Assembly: GCF_028389875.1 (NCBI RefSeq)
Contig: NC_084674.1
Span: 10,573,501-10,637,500 of the forward strand
Length of the DNA stretch: 64,000 nt
Direction of reading: 5' to 3'
Source: Rhea pennata
Lineage: Eukaryota; Chordata; Aves; Rheiformes; Rheidae
How positions within the stretch are numbered: position 1 is the first letter of the stretch; every line of letters starts with the position of its first letter. The notes below the pieces were generated by a model that had not been told where the DNA came from, did not search any database, and was given only the letters and a program-made list of their open reading frames with translations. The translations under genes and the position numbers were made by a program. Positions 37,985 through 47,972 of the stretch are shown one piece after another.

Positions 37985-40900
37985 CTTGAGGGCGTGTAGG
38001 GGGGGAACAAAACAAGAAACAAAGTGAATCATTACAAAAACCATCAAAATCATTCAAAGCAAAGCTGAAAATACTTAAATATCCCCTTTATGTAAAAGAT
38101 TAAAAAGTCAGAGCCACATCCAAGTAGATTTTTGTTTAGCCATCACTTTTGATGCAAAGAATTCTTGGAACTCGTTTTATGAAACCACATCCTAAGGAAA
38201 AATTTAAGCTCTGGAAGCCCATGTTGATGCAAGCATTTTTAAACAAGCTCTGCTGACAGTGACTGTTAGAAGGGGAAAAATGGAGCAGGGGAAATAAAAG
38301 GTTGGAATAAGATGTGTGGCAAGAAAAAAGCTTTTATCTTTTGCAGATCTGCTAATGAGATCAGAACTTGTCACTGGAGTGAAACTATAAAGTAAGTAGA
38401 CAGCCACCATGGTCTGATTAAAAAAAAATCATATCCACATTAGTTTAGAGGGAAGAGGTAGACAACCCAGAAGTGACAAGTTTAGACATCATTCAGTATA
38501 AGAGTACTTAAGACTAGGATTACTTAAACATAAGCCTACACATCCACAGTGAAAAGCATTTCACTCCCAAACTAAAAAGTTCTGGCATGTAAGCCATCTT
38601 TCTGTTAAAAGGCTGCGTACTCAGACAGCCAGGCAATCTTACAGTCAGAAGCAACATTTGGGGAAATCTATCTAGTCTCCCCAGGGCTTTACCTGTAGCA
38701 CTCGAAAGGCACACCTTCTGTTCTGATAGAAGCCCAGCAACGTGAGAGCGCTCCACAGCTTGACGAGACCACTAAGTAACAAGAATATGAAAGAGATTAA
38801 TAGGATTTGTCTGTCTCAGTTTTCCTGCAACATAAACAGCTTGAATAAACACATTACACAAACAGCAATAAAACCTTAACTGAATTTAAGGGTAGGTAAT
38901 TTTGTCAATGAGTTCTAGAAGCAATATTATGCCCTAAAGGGTTATTGTAATCACTGCAGTCTCTTATCCTTGACTTACAGGTGATGCTTAATGTAACCTT
39001 GTCAAACACACTTTTTTTGCTCCATTTTCTTAAATTCTTTCTCTGTGTCTTTAAACTCCTTTTTCCCTAATTCCCCTGCTGTTACCTTCAGTATTTGTAT
39101 CTGATAACTATTGCCTTCCGTTGTTATGGAAAGAGATTCACAGTCCCATATTTCAACTGTGCTCAATTTCCATCAAATCATTCTGTTCTAAGACAGAAAT
39201 AATGCACTGATCCATGTACGCTTTTAAATCTTAGTAAATTTTAATTTATTTCTTGCATGCTCTATGCTTAGTTCTACAAGTTAGGCTTGGTTCTTTGGAA
39301 ATACCAACAGCATCAGTGAGATTCAGAGCAACCTAAAGATGTCTCCCAGGCAGTACTGAAACCAAACTAACTTTAACCAATTCAAAAATATTCTTCTGTT
39401 CCAGGGAATTGCTTTCCAGATGAAAAATTGACAGAGCAAATGAAAATTCACTATGAAGTGAGTTCTACAATTATTAAGACACTAATACTAGAACTAGATA
39501 CAATAAATTTGACAATGAACATTTAAAACTGTGGATCTTTCATGAAAACATTATTCTGCTCCTCAATCCCACAGCAAAGAAATGAGATCCCTTGGAATCC
39601 CTTGATCTCTAACAATATTAGACCCAATAAGAGGAGATTGGTCAAGATGGTATGATGATTATACCCTTTAGTCATTTGTTTGAAACTCAGTCTCACTTAA
39701 AAAAAAACGTGACTGATTAGACAAGTAAGTCACTGACTCAGCAGATCAATGAAATTACAAATGCTGACAGGAATTTGTCCCAGTGCAAGGGCTTCTGCAG
39801 TCTGCTTTTTTATTGCTTTTGAGATAATGTGTGGTGATGTTTTTCTTAGTAATATTTAGGATTTTATTGAACTCTATCTAGCCCGATTTCAGGGACACAG
39901 ATAGAGCCACTTGTAAATAATCACACAGGAAGTCAGCATCAGAATATGGATATATGGATCATATCAATTACCTTGGTTCTAGTTTATAGGCTAATACATA
40001 TTTACCTTATAGTACTAAATAATATGAGGTTAGAGATACATAACGTCTTCCAAAGAAAGTTTTATGGGGTTCATACTGTAAATTAGCTCTTTAAGTTACT
40101 TAAAGAGGCATTGTTTTCAATTTACCTCCTTTAGTAGTTAGCAAACTTACATTTAAAAGCAAAGTTGTTCATGGCATAATTTTTCTCCCTATATGAAAGA
40201 TTGAGTCAAATGCAACACATGCTAATTCTGCCACTAAAAGCATAGCCGGGAAGAACCAAGCTAAAGCACTGTAGTAAGGGCAATACAAAAACAGTACAGA
40301 ACTAAATATCTAGCAACTAACAGGACTCATGCAATTGTTTTGCCTCTTAACATGTCTCACCCAGATACAGAAGCAGGCATCTAGCACTACAGTATGAAAA
40401 CCTTATCATTAGATTCATAATAATAAAAATTTGTTTATCAATAGAGAAACAGGACTTATTATCCTCTTCTTGAAATTTCAAGCACAGCAGAAGAATAAAA
40501 ACATACACTGCTGAATCACCAGTAGGAGGTATTCACACTCATCTCAAAGACAGGCCAGACTGCAGATAGTACTCCCCCCCTCCCAAAAAAAAAGGGGGGG
40601 GGGAGAAAAGAAAAATTGTGGTAAAAAACTGGAACTCTTAGAGTTCTTAATTTGAGAGTTCTGTTTTCTTATTAAAGATATTTTCATGACAGTATCTGCA
40701 GCACGTACCTACTGTACCTTACCTGCTAGTAACTCTTAATATTGCAGAGAGAGTCTTTTCCTCGTATGTTAAGACATCAACCGGCAAAGCTGCTCCAACC
40801 TATACAAAAACATGGTGTTATTAAATCAGTTCCTCCTGCTGCTTTATAGAGGTTGATACAGAAGTGACTTTATTATCAGTATGAGTATGTGACTTTGTTA

Positions 40901-41787
40901 AAGTTGTTACAGCTAAGCTCAAATCTCAAATGTGAGCATTTCAGCTAAAACATCACCTTAGCTGCAGTGCCATTCTTGCAGGTATTTGGAAAAGAGACAC
41001 TTTTAGTCCCACGTTACAGCTGGAAAAAGAGAGACTTGGAGATCATGGGACTTGCTCAAGGTCATCCAACAACGCAGTAGCCAAAGCAAGAACAGTACTC
41101 AGGACTTCCCAGGCCAAAAAGCTATTGCTTTCCTATAGCTTTGCTTTTAAACCCTCGCTACAGTGGAAGCTCCAGCACCCCACATCCTAAAAAGCAAGTG
41201 GATAAAATCACCTGATTACAGAAACTCGAACGAAATCTACAGCCCCAGCTTAATTAGGAGCCAAGTCCAAGCAGGGGCTGGAGAGCAGGTCACGGATTAA
41301 CAGAGAGGAGAGCTGAGGGCGCTTACCCCGCCGCCGCCTGCCCCGCACCCACGCCAGCTCGGACCTGCCGTCGCTGATTTTAGGCAAAGTTTCTCTGCCA
41401 AAGCGGCCGCGGCCAGAGCGCGGCGGCGACTCCCGCGAGGCGCTCCCGGCCGCGGCCGCGGCGCCACCCCGCCCGGGCCCCGGCCCCGGCCCCGGCCCCG
41501 GCCCCGGCCCCGGCCCACCTCGCCGTGCAGCTCCCGCAGCGCCGTCACCACCAGCTGCTTGAAGTGCGCGGCGCTGGGCCGGGCCCCGCCGTCGGGCAGC
41601 TCCCTGCGGGAAGCAGAGCACAGGGCGGGCTCGCGGGCTGCCGGCGGCGGCAGGCCGCGGCTCGGGCACCGCGCGGGAAGGCAGCGGCGCGGACTCACAG
41701 GCGGACGCGCAGGTAGTGGTGCTCGGCGGCGCTCCGCAGCACCCGCCGCTCGAAGCTGGCCGGCGGCGGCGGCTCCGCTCGGGCCAT
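37928..41787 (-). CDS. RPP14: RPP14, ribonuclease P/MRP subunit p14 (5 coding exons)
   Basis: Five exons join to 387 nt, 128 residues plus stop, against 124 in human. It is a Rpp14/Pop5-family subunit of nuclear RNase P and RNase MRP, which process precursor tRNA and rRNA. Recognisable stretches are AAHFKQLVVTALRELHGEV, LPVDVLTYEEKTLSAILR, SGLVKLWSALTLLG and the C-terminal SPFLLALSGNSRELVLD. The first two exons lie in a CpG island and are extremely GC-rich; the last three are of ordinary composition. The start codon has C at -3, a weak context, with G at +4. The protein has no internal methionine. The last exon also encodes HTD2. Confidence 0.95.
37985..38692. other. RPP14 intron 4
   Basis: 708 nt of intron. 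Nothing recognised apart from splice signals. Confidence 0.6.
38693..38771 (-). CDS. RPP14: RPP14 coding exon 4
   Basis: 79 nt completing Ser and encoding GLVKLWSALTLLGFYQNRRC and then AFRVLQ. Acceptor CTTAG, donor CAG|GTAAAG, end phase 0. Confidence 0.94.
38772..40722. other. RPP14 intron 3
   Basis: 2.0 kb of AT-rich intron. The only notable item is a C-run/A-run/G-run inverted repeat at 40572-40604. No exon supported. Confidence 0.6.
40572..40604. repeat. Poly-C / poly-G inverted repeat
   Basis: CTCCCCCCCTCCC, then about nine A, then a run of ten G and AG. The two arms can pair into a G-C hairpin with an A loop. It lies in RPP14 intron 3. Confidence 0.7.
40723..40799 (-). CDS. RPP14: RPP14 coding exon 3
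   Basis: 77 nt encoding VGAALPVDVLTYEEKTLSAI and then LRVTS plus two bases. Acceptor TATAG, donor CAG|GTAAGG. It contains the only AUG between the two start codons of the message, out of frame and followed by one codon and a stop. Confidence 0.94.
41476..41516 (-). repeat. (GGGGCC)6 hexanucleotide repeat
   Basis: Six perfect GGCCCC units plus five bases on the + strand, which is GGGGCC in the RPP14 sense. It begins right after the GT of the intron 2 donor at 41517-41518. Confidence 0.9.
41519..41603 (-). CDS. RPP14: RPP14 coding exon 2
   Basis: 85 nt completing Leu and encoding ELPDGGARPSAAHFKQLVV and then TALRELHGE. The preceding intron is only 95 nt. Acceptor CCCGCAG, donor GAG|GTGGG; the donor runs straight into a GGGGCC repeat. 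Confidence 0.93.
41699..41787 (-). CDS. RPP14: RPP14 coding exon 1
   Basis: 89 nt beginning MARAEPPPPASFERRVLR and ending HHYLRVR plus two bases. The start ATG is 41785-41787. No other ATG occurs on the minus strand up to about 42040. Donor CCT|GTGAGT, phase 2. Confidence 0.92.
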
Positions 41788-42049
41788 GCGGGCGGCGGCC
41801 TGGCCTCGCCCGGCCCCGCAGCGCCGCGCGCAGCCGGTGGCGGCGCCGAACTACGGCGTCCGGGCGGGCCCAGGCCGCGGCGCCTGCGCGCGGGGCCGCG
41901 CCGCGCCGCGCCCGCTCACGGCCGCCTCGGGGTTGCGAGTAGCGAATGCTGCACAGCGAAGACCCTGTGGAGCGGGGCCGGCGGAGCTGCTGCCTCGTCT
42001 CCTGGCGTCGTGGGACTCAACGCACCCAGAAGATTCCCAAGCTGAAACA

Positions 42050-43885
42050 ACATCCTGAGCACAAGAGCGTCTTCAAAACAGTATGGTTCCCTGAAAATTC
42101 CTGAATAAACTATTTATTTATTTATTATTAAAACCACTGTCTTTCCTGTCCTTTTGCATCATTTTGTGGCTTTGAGAACAAGGAATACTGAGCAATGGAG
42201 TGATCGCTGAAGGGGCGGCTGTTTCGAGCAGACACTAACTAGTCATGATTTATTCACCTTGGATCCCTCCACCACCTCCGGTACTTCCAAGGGATCTAAT
42301 TTCCTTGCCGTGGGACTGAGCAGCAGAATAATGTTTTCAAGAAAGATCCACAGTTTTATAACATTCATTGTCAAAGAAAACTCCAAAAGCATTCACAGTT
42401 ATCCACATAATGCTTCTTCAGGCCCCAAACAGCAGCTGAGGGATTGGTTTCCTCGTTCACCCCGGCAGGGTAATGCTGCATTAACATAGCAGCCATCTGA
42501 TGCACCTGAGTTAGGGCACAAGTCACAAGAAAGCATTTCTATTTGTCATCAAGCAACTCAAAGCCTGTGCAAGGGAATGCCCCAAATTCAAGGTGTGTGC
42601 TCTGTTTGGGCCTGAGATTTTTCCTCTCCTGTCCTGCTGGCAGCTCAGCCTCCTCCAACTTTGGATGTGAGCTGTAGTTCACCGACAGCCTACTTGCATG
42701 TCAGTGAGGTTGTAAACGACAGTCATTTTTCTAAGGTGTTCATAAGAAGACACATCTGACCAGCCTCCTGAAGAGGTCATCTCATCCACCCCTGCCTCAG
42801 ACAGGTATGTAAACCTTTAAACAGGGCTAGTTTTAAACTGTGGCCAAAAAAAAAAAAAAAAAAAAAAAATCTGATGAAGGTTTCACACTCTCCCAGCATC
42901 TGCTCGAGCCATCTTCCAAACAGAGATTTTGAATGCCTTATCTACATCTTCCCTGGTGGAGTTTATCCCCAGTGTTAGTAGTTCTGTCCTAGCAAATATG
43001 AGATCGTTGCATCTTGTTGAAATCTTTTACACGTTTGAAGAATCCCCTACCCCTGCTCCTCCAGTTGTTCTTTCCAAACTAAACAATCCCAGTTTTTCTC
43101 ATCTTTCTGTATAATGTTATATTTTATAGATGTTTATCTTGCTGCTACCCTCTGTCCCCTCCAGATACCAGCATCTGCCTTGAGTTAAGGTGCCCTTACT
43201 ACTTAAGTACTACAGTAAGTTGCATATTGTAGTCTAGGAGAGGCAGAGGCATTCCCATGACTAAAACCATGATGCACTTGAAATACTCTCCCAGACAAAC
43301 TGTACATAAAATAGTAAGCATTTAGATTCTTAAAGCTTAAGCAAAAGCAAATTTTAAGAATTTGAACAAATAATTTTACAGGTACCAAATGAACTGTCTT
43401 TTAAAATTATTAGGTTAAAAAAAGGCAGTTTGCCACATGGAATTCAGTAGCAGTAAATGTAGGGCAGCAAGAGATCTCTAGCAATACTGTGTTTTTCCTA
43501 AAAATTGACCAGTTAACACATTGCTCAAATAATAAATCAGAAAAATCAATTTTACAATAGTGTGGCAACCATATCACAGCAGCCAGTTTTATTTGGAGCA
43601 ACAATATCTACAGAAATAGGTATCATTTTTAAGATATTAGTAAAATTTTCTCACCAAACAGTAAAACGTTGTTGTTGGATGATTGATAAATCTATTCTGA
43701 TTTATTGCAATAGGGCACGTGCCATTTTCCATAAGGCTCTGATAATGCAAGCAACAGTAACTCACACACTCCAAGTAAATTTAGTTCCCTGTTAGAAAGT
43801 CCAGTTGTTATATAAGCACTGTGTGCGGGGGTGTGTCAGCTGCAGTAAGTCAATAAAGAGCACACACAGGACTGTACCACAAAGG
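42050..43885. other. Intergenic stretch between RPP14 promoter and PRKAR2A 3' end
   Basis: About 1.8 kb. No gene seen. It includes the possible CR1 fragment and an ATTT-rich patch near 42112. Confidence 0.55.
42745..43120 (-). mobile_element. Probable old CR1-like LINE fragment
   Basis: Read on the minus strand it has GCAGGGGTGGATGAGATGAC, like a CR1 3' region. On the + strand AACTAAACAATCCCAGTTTT resembles the antisense of the internal CR1 segment in the expected order. It is interrupted by a 24-base A run at 42846-42869. Strongly decayed. Confidence 0.45.
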
Positions 43886-43889
43886 CTGG

Positions 43890-46800
43890 ACACAACATGT
43901 CAGCTTTTTATTAACCAAAAGTGAAGCTGAACCCCAGAGTGGTTTAATTTTTAAAAACCATATGTTTTTTATCGCAGATATTTTCTTTCATGTTCGACAC
44001 TGTAGTGCAAGAACTGAATTTTGCAGTTGTTCATCCTTTGAGAATCAAATGCTAAATGTAAAATGAATTAAAGTAAGGGTCCCCTCAATGAATCAATAAA
44101 GAAAAAACATTTAACTCAAAAGAACAGACCAATTTTAAGAACTGTCTTATGAAATTCTCCCAAGTGAAAGACCATTAAAGAACCTGGAGCCTTGAGGTAG
44201 CAACTTTATGCAGAATTTAATTCCCCTCCTGCCCCACAGAGTGGAGGAAAATTAGTAGCGCATTATTAGCTCCAGCCAGCTAAACGGAGTTTGAGTATTC
44301 TCTTATGAGGTTAGTGACTTTCTCTTGCACCTTGAAATAGCAGTGTAGTGCTGTAGACCATCAGGAGAGAATCCACAAGGAAGGCTTCTTGAAATAAAAT
44401 CTATGGTTTGAAAGAAGTGAAAATAATAAACAATAACTGTAACAGCAAAAATTAACTGGAGTGAAAAAAAACAAAAAACGTTTGTATTTTGGCAAGACTA
44501 GTTTACAAATACATGTCAAGAACAAAAGTCCATTTTCAGCCATCTGAAAAGAAAGAATGGAAGTGACATTCAAAGGAGTTTCTCTTTTTGCCCTCTGTGC
44601 AAAATTGTACTTTGTTTTTTCTTTTTTAAAAAGAGCCTTTTTTTGCCCTTGTTTTTTTTACATTGTGAAACCTGTGCTGTGACATTAAACAGAAATACCA
44701 TATGCCAGGACACTTGACCATTAAAAGCTCCTCTCACCGACTTCACAACAATCACAAGCAGGGTATCAGATACAAGAGACTTTTCTTCCTCCAAGTCTCA
44801 AAGACACTACCCTCTTTACCCACTTTGCTGCTGAGTTCTTTTATTAAAGACTAGATCTTTCTCCACTACCAATTTCAGAGAATCCACAGCAGATTTACCA
44901 AACACTGAGCAATAACAACAAAGACTGTGCTCATTCTCCACAACAATTGTGATGAACAGTACAGTGAAAAGAAAAAAGCTGGGATAACAATGACGCAGTC
45001 AGATCTTTACAAATTGGTGTCTCACTTCACTCTCTGGCTTCGATATCCCCACTCACATGCTTTCTGACTTTGTTCATTGCTGCTGCTCTACCAAGTATCC
45101 GCTTAGCCAGACAACGCTGAGCGTCGCTATAAGCTTCTCTCACCTATCTTTATATTCCAAAGTTGTACAGAACAGGCTGGTTAAACCAGACAGACTAGGC
45201 AGGCACATTGCAAATTGCACCATTTTAAATGGAACAAGCTTCTTACAGGCTTATTCTCTTTCAGCTTATTGTCAGGTTGCCTCTTTACACCACAAAACAA
45301 TGTCACAAAAATCCTGGCTGCCAGATGGCATTACCCAGTAGCACTTTGCTGCAGAGAGCCTAGAGAATGGTTAGAACTTCAAAAGCTTGTTCTTGCTCAC
45401 ATGGGATCCCAATCTTTTGATTTTATGGTCTCACCCTTTCCTTTGATTTCTAGAGCCATCAAATCCTCCCGCCAAGCAGAACTGCCTTAAGAGTCTGTAA
45501 GGGAATTCATCAGCCTTGCTTGCTTATTTTGGCTAAACTTCAGAATAATTGCCAATATTTGCATACACTGAGGTACACAGTTCTGCCATGCAAGGAACTG
45601 AAGGCTGTAAGAACCGGAATCTATCTGTAAGGGAGCCCAACTTGCCCAAAGGAGAGGATACTCTGCCTGGGAGGGACAGAGGCCAGCTGATGATTTTTCA
45701 CAGCAAGTTAGTTTCTCATGACAGTTTAGGCAACACAGCAATTCATACTGGTTTGAAGACCAGTTTATGTTTGAGTTGCTGGACAGTCATGAGCTGACTT
45801 CAGACAGACTCCATCTATTAACCCGAAGTACTTTAAAGTATCTTTTATCAATGCACGGACCTGATTAGTGGTCTTTCTTTTTTTTGTTGTAAAAAACCTG
45901 CAATTAAAAGAGCAATTTTGTCTTTGGTGTTAAACCTCGGAAGCATGAACAAAGTACCTGCTGCTTCTTTGGCTGTGATTTATCATGAAAAAAAACAGTC
46001 AAGTAAGGGAAATTCACTGTTCTAGAATACATGCAGTTAGAACAGCCACTAGACATCACAATCAGAACTTTAACAATATGGAAACACCTCTTTCAGTGGT
46101 GTCCATTACAAATCATTTATGTTATATAAAAATAAGATTCCAATCACAGTAACTGAACAATAGCCATTCAAACTTATCAAGTTTCCATCTTATTCATATT
46201 GCAGGAACTGGGAGGAGCTCATCCATTTAGGGAAGAAGTTACTGTCCAGAAACCAACTCAGAGTTGTGACTAAGCATCTTGTGCCATAGAGAAATGTCCA
46301 TTGTGATAACTAGAAGCAGGAATTCAACATTAGCATCCTTCTATCCTTGCTCACATGGCCATGAATAAAAAGAGCAGGTTCTGTTCTACTAGCATCCACA
46401 ATTAAAATTTCATAACCCCATAAAACACAAGTTCTGCATGAGCTGAAGAATGCAAATTCAAAGGGTCACTAGATTTATTACCTACAAATTCAGTATCTTA
46501 ATATAAATATTCTGTTTTACACCATAAAAATGTCTTTCTTATGGTCTGATTCTTATTTAGATAATACTCTGATAAAATCTTAGCAGTATGCCAATTAAGG
46601 TGATTAAAGCTATTGAAATAGAATCTACCTAGTAAATGCTGCAAATTTAACAGGTATTTTAGATAAACATTAGCTGAGTTATCATCTAAATCAAAAAGTC
46701 TACTCAAACACACCAACTGCGTAGTTAGCAAAGACCTTTGCTCCATAAATTCAAATGCTGCCAATTTTTGAAAGATTTAGCAAATAGACTTGGCATCTGG

Positions 46801-47838
46801 AAGCATCCAAGTGTCTAATGAAGTTAGCATACTATGAAATATTAGGGCTGGGGCGGGAGGGAGCTCCTGTAAATAAGTACAGAAGTAGCCTTCCTTTAAA
46901 TTACAAAATGTTCACCTCCTTAAAAAGCTTTAAAACTGACCCAGACAACAACAGTGCCCTGGGAAATCAAGCAGTATAAAGGATCTCTGTAAGCAAGAGA
47001 AAGTTATATATGGTAATCTCTCCACAATAAAATCTACTCAGTGTAAGAAACAAAGAGCAAATTTGGGGAGATGACAACTACAAAACCTTCAAGCCATTTG
47101 GTCTGTTAGACCACAATCCAAACCACTGCACCTTTCTGGGGGGCAGCATAGACTAAAACAATTTTCTCTGCTGCTCAGAAAACACTTAAAATTTAGTAAT
47201 ACTTCATTTTCTGCATTTCATTGCTAAGCAGCTCTCTCCTGTACCTCAGCTTGGTTTACTTGGTTTAAACAACTATAGAACCTGCTGTTTTCAGCAGGTT
47301 GAAGAAAACTTTGGTGCCACCTTATTAATTGGCTCTATTTGTATTTTTTAACTTCAAACTCGGATGCTACAATTAAAAACAATTTTGACATTGTGTAAGG
47401 AAAGTATCAGAAGATAATAAACTTGTAAAAGGCTCATATTCTGCAGTTTGCCTCTGCAGAACAGGCAGCTTACCACTACAGAATCTGATCTGAAAATTTA
47501 TCCCAACTGTAACACCAGAAAGAAGGAAGCTTCTGCATCTTGCTCACTTTGGGTTTCATATCAGGCACTTGAACTGTTGGAGAGATGCCATTTTGAACCA
47601 AGTAGTGAACATAGGGTTAGAATCATCTTTAATCTAGGTCTAATAATGAAGTATCAGCAGCAAAGTGGAGGCATGGAGTAAGCAATCCATCTGTGCTGAG
47701 ACTTGTTTATGGTTTCTAAAATGCCCAAGAAGACAGCAGCAGTAACTGTTCCATAGTGTCCATTTTCCTTGTGAGTTGTGTTGCTGATTGGAGGCTTTTC
47801 TGTGTCTTGAACTGAGAAGGCATTAAGGTACCCTGTGC
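43890..47838 (-). other. Probable 3' UTR of PRKAR2A (~3.9 kb)
   Basis: No splice-supported coding sequence lies between the PRKAR2A stop and a strong poly(A) signal at 43907-43912. The stretch is AT-rich and contains only short chance frames. A nearer minus-strand AATAAA at about 44839 could give a shorter form. Inferred. Confidence 0.5.
43907..43912 (-). terminator. Probable poly(A) signal of PRKAR2A
   Basis: AATAAA on the minus strand, followed at the expected distance by GT-rich sequence (TGTTGTGTCC, then TTTGTGG and TGTGTGTG). This is the best-formed cleavage site in the area. Confidence 0.6.
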
Positions 47839-47972
47839 CTAATTCCCTGGATCCAACAGGTCCATGCTAGAGCCAAACAGTGCCACGAGCTGCTCCTCAT
47901 AATGTGTTATATTCCTCTTCATAATGTCCATGCAGGGTCCAAGCAACCTCTCAAACGCTTGCACATCCATGA
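47839..47972 (-). CDS. PRKAR2A: PRKAR2A last coding exon
   Basis: 134 nt. After completing Val it reads [20 protein letters not shown], and ends [13 protein letters not shown] with TAG at 47839-47841. Acceptor CTGCAG. Confidence 0.95.

Larger units (their letters stand above)
41290..42020 (-). promoter_or_regulatory. CpG-island promoter region of RPP14/HTD2
   Basis: Dense GC and CpG covering RPP14 exons 1 and 2, intron 1 and about 230 bases above the start codon. No TATA box seen. Many overlapping open frames here are only an effect of GC content. Confidence 0.75.

Noticed and set aside
41250-42058. Several overlapping frames of 76-139 codons on both strands, some with Gly-Pro or Gly-Arg repeats
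   Set aside because: Shadows of GC-rich RPP14 exons 1-2 and of the GGGGCC repeat; only the spliced minus-strand reading matches a family.
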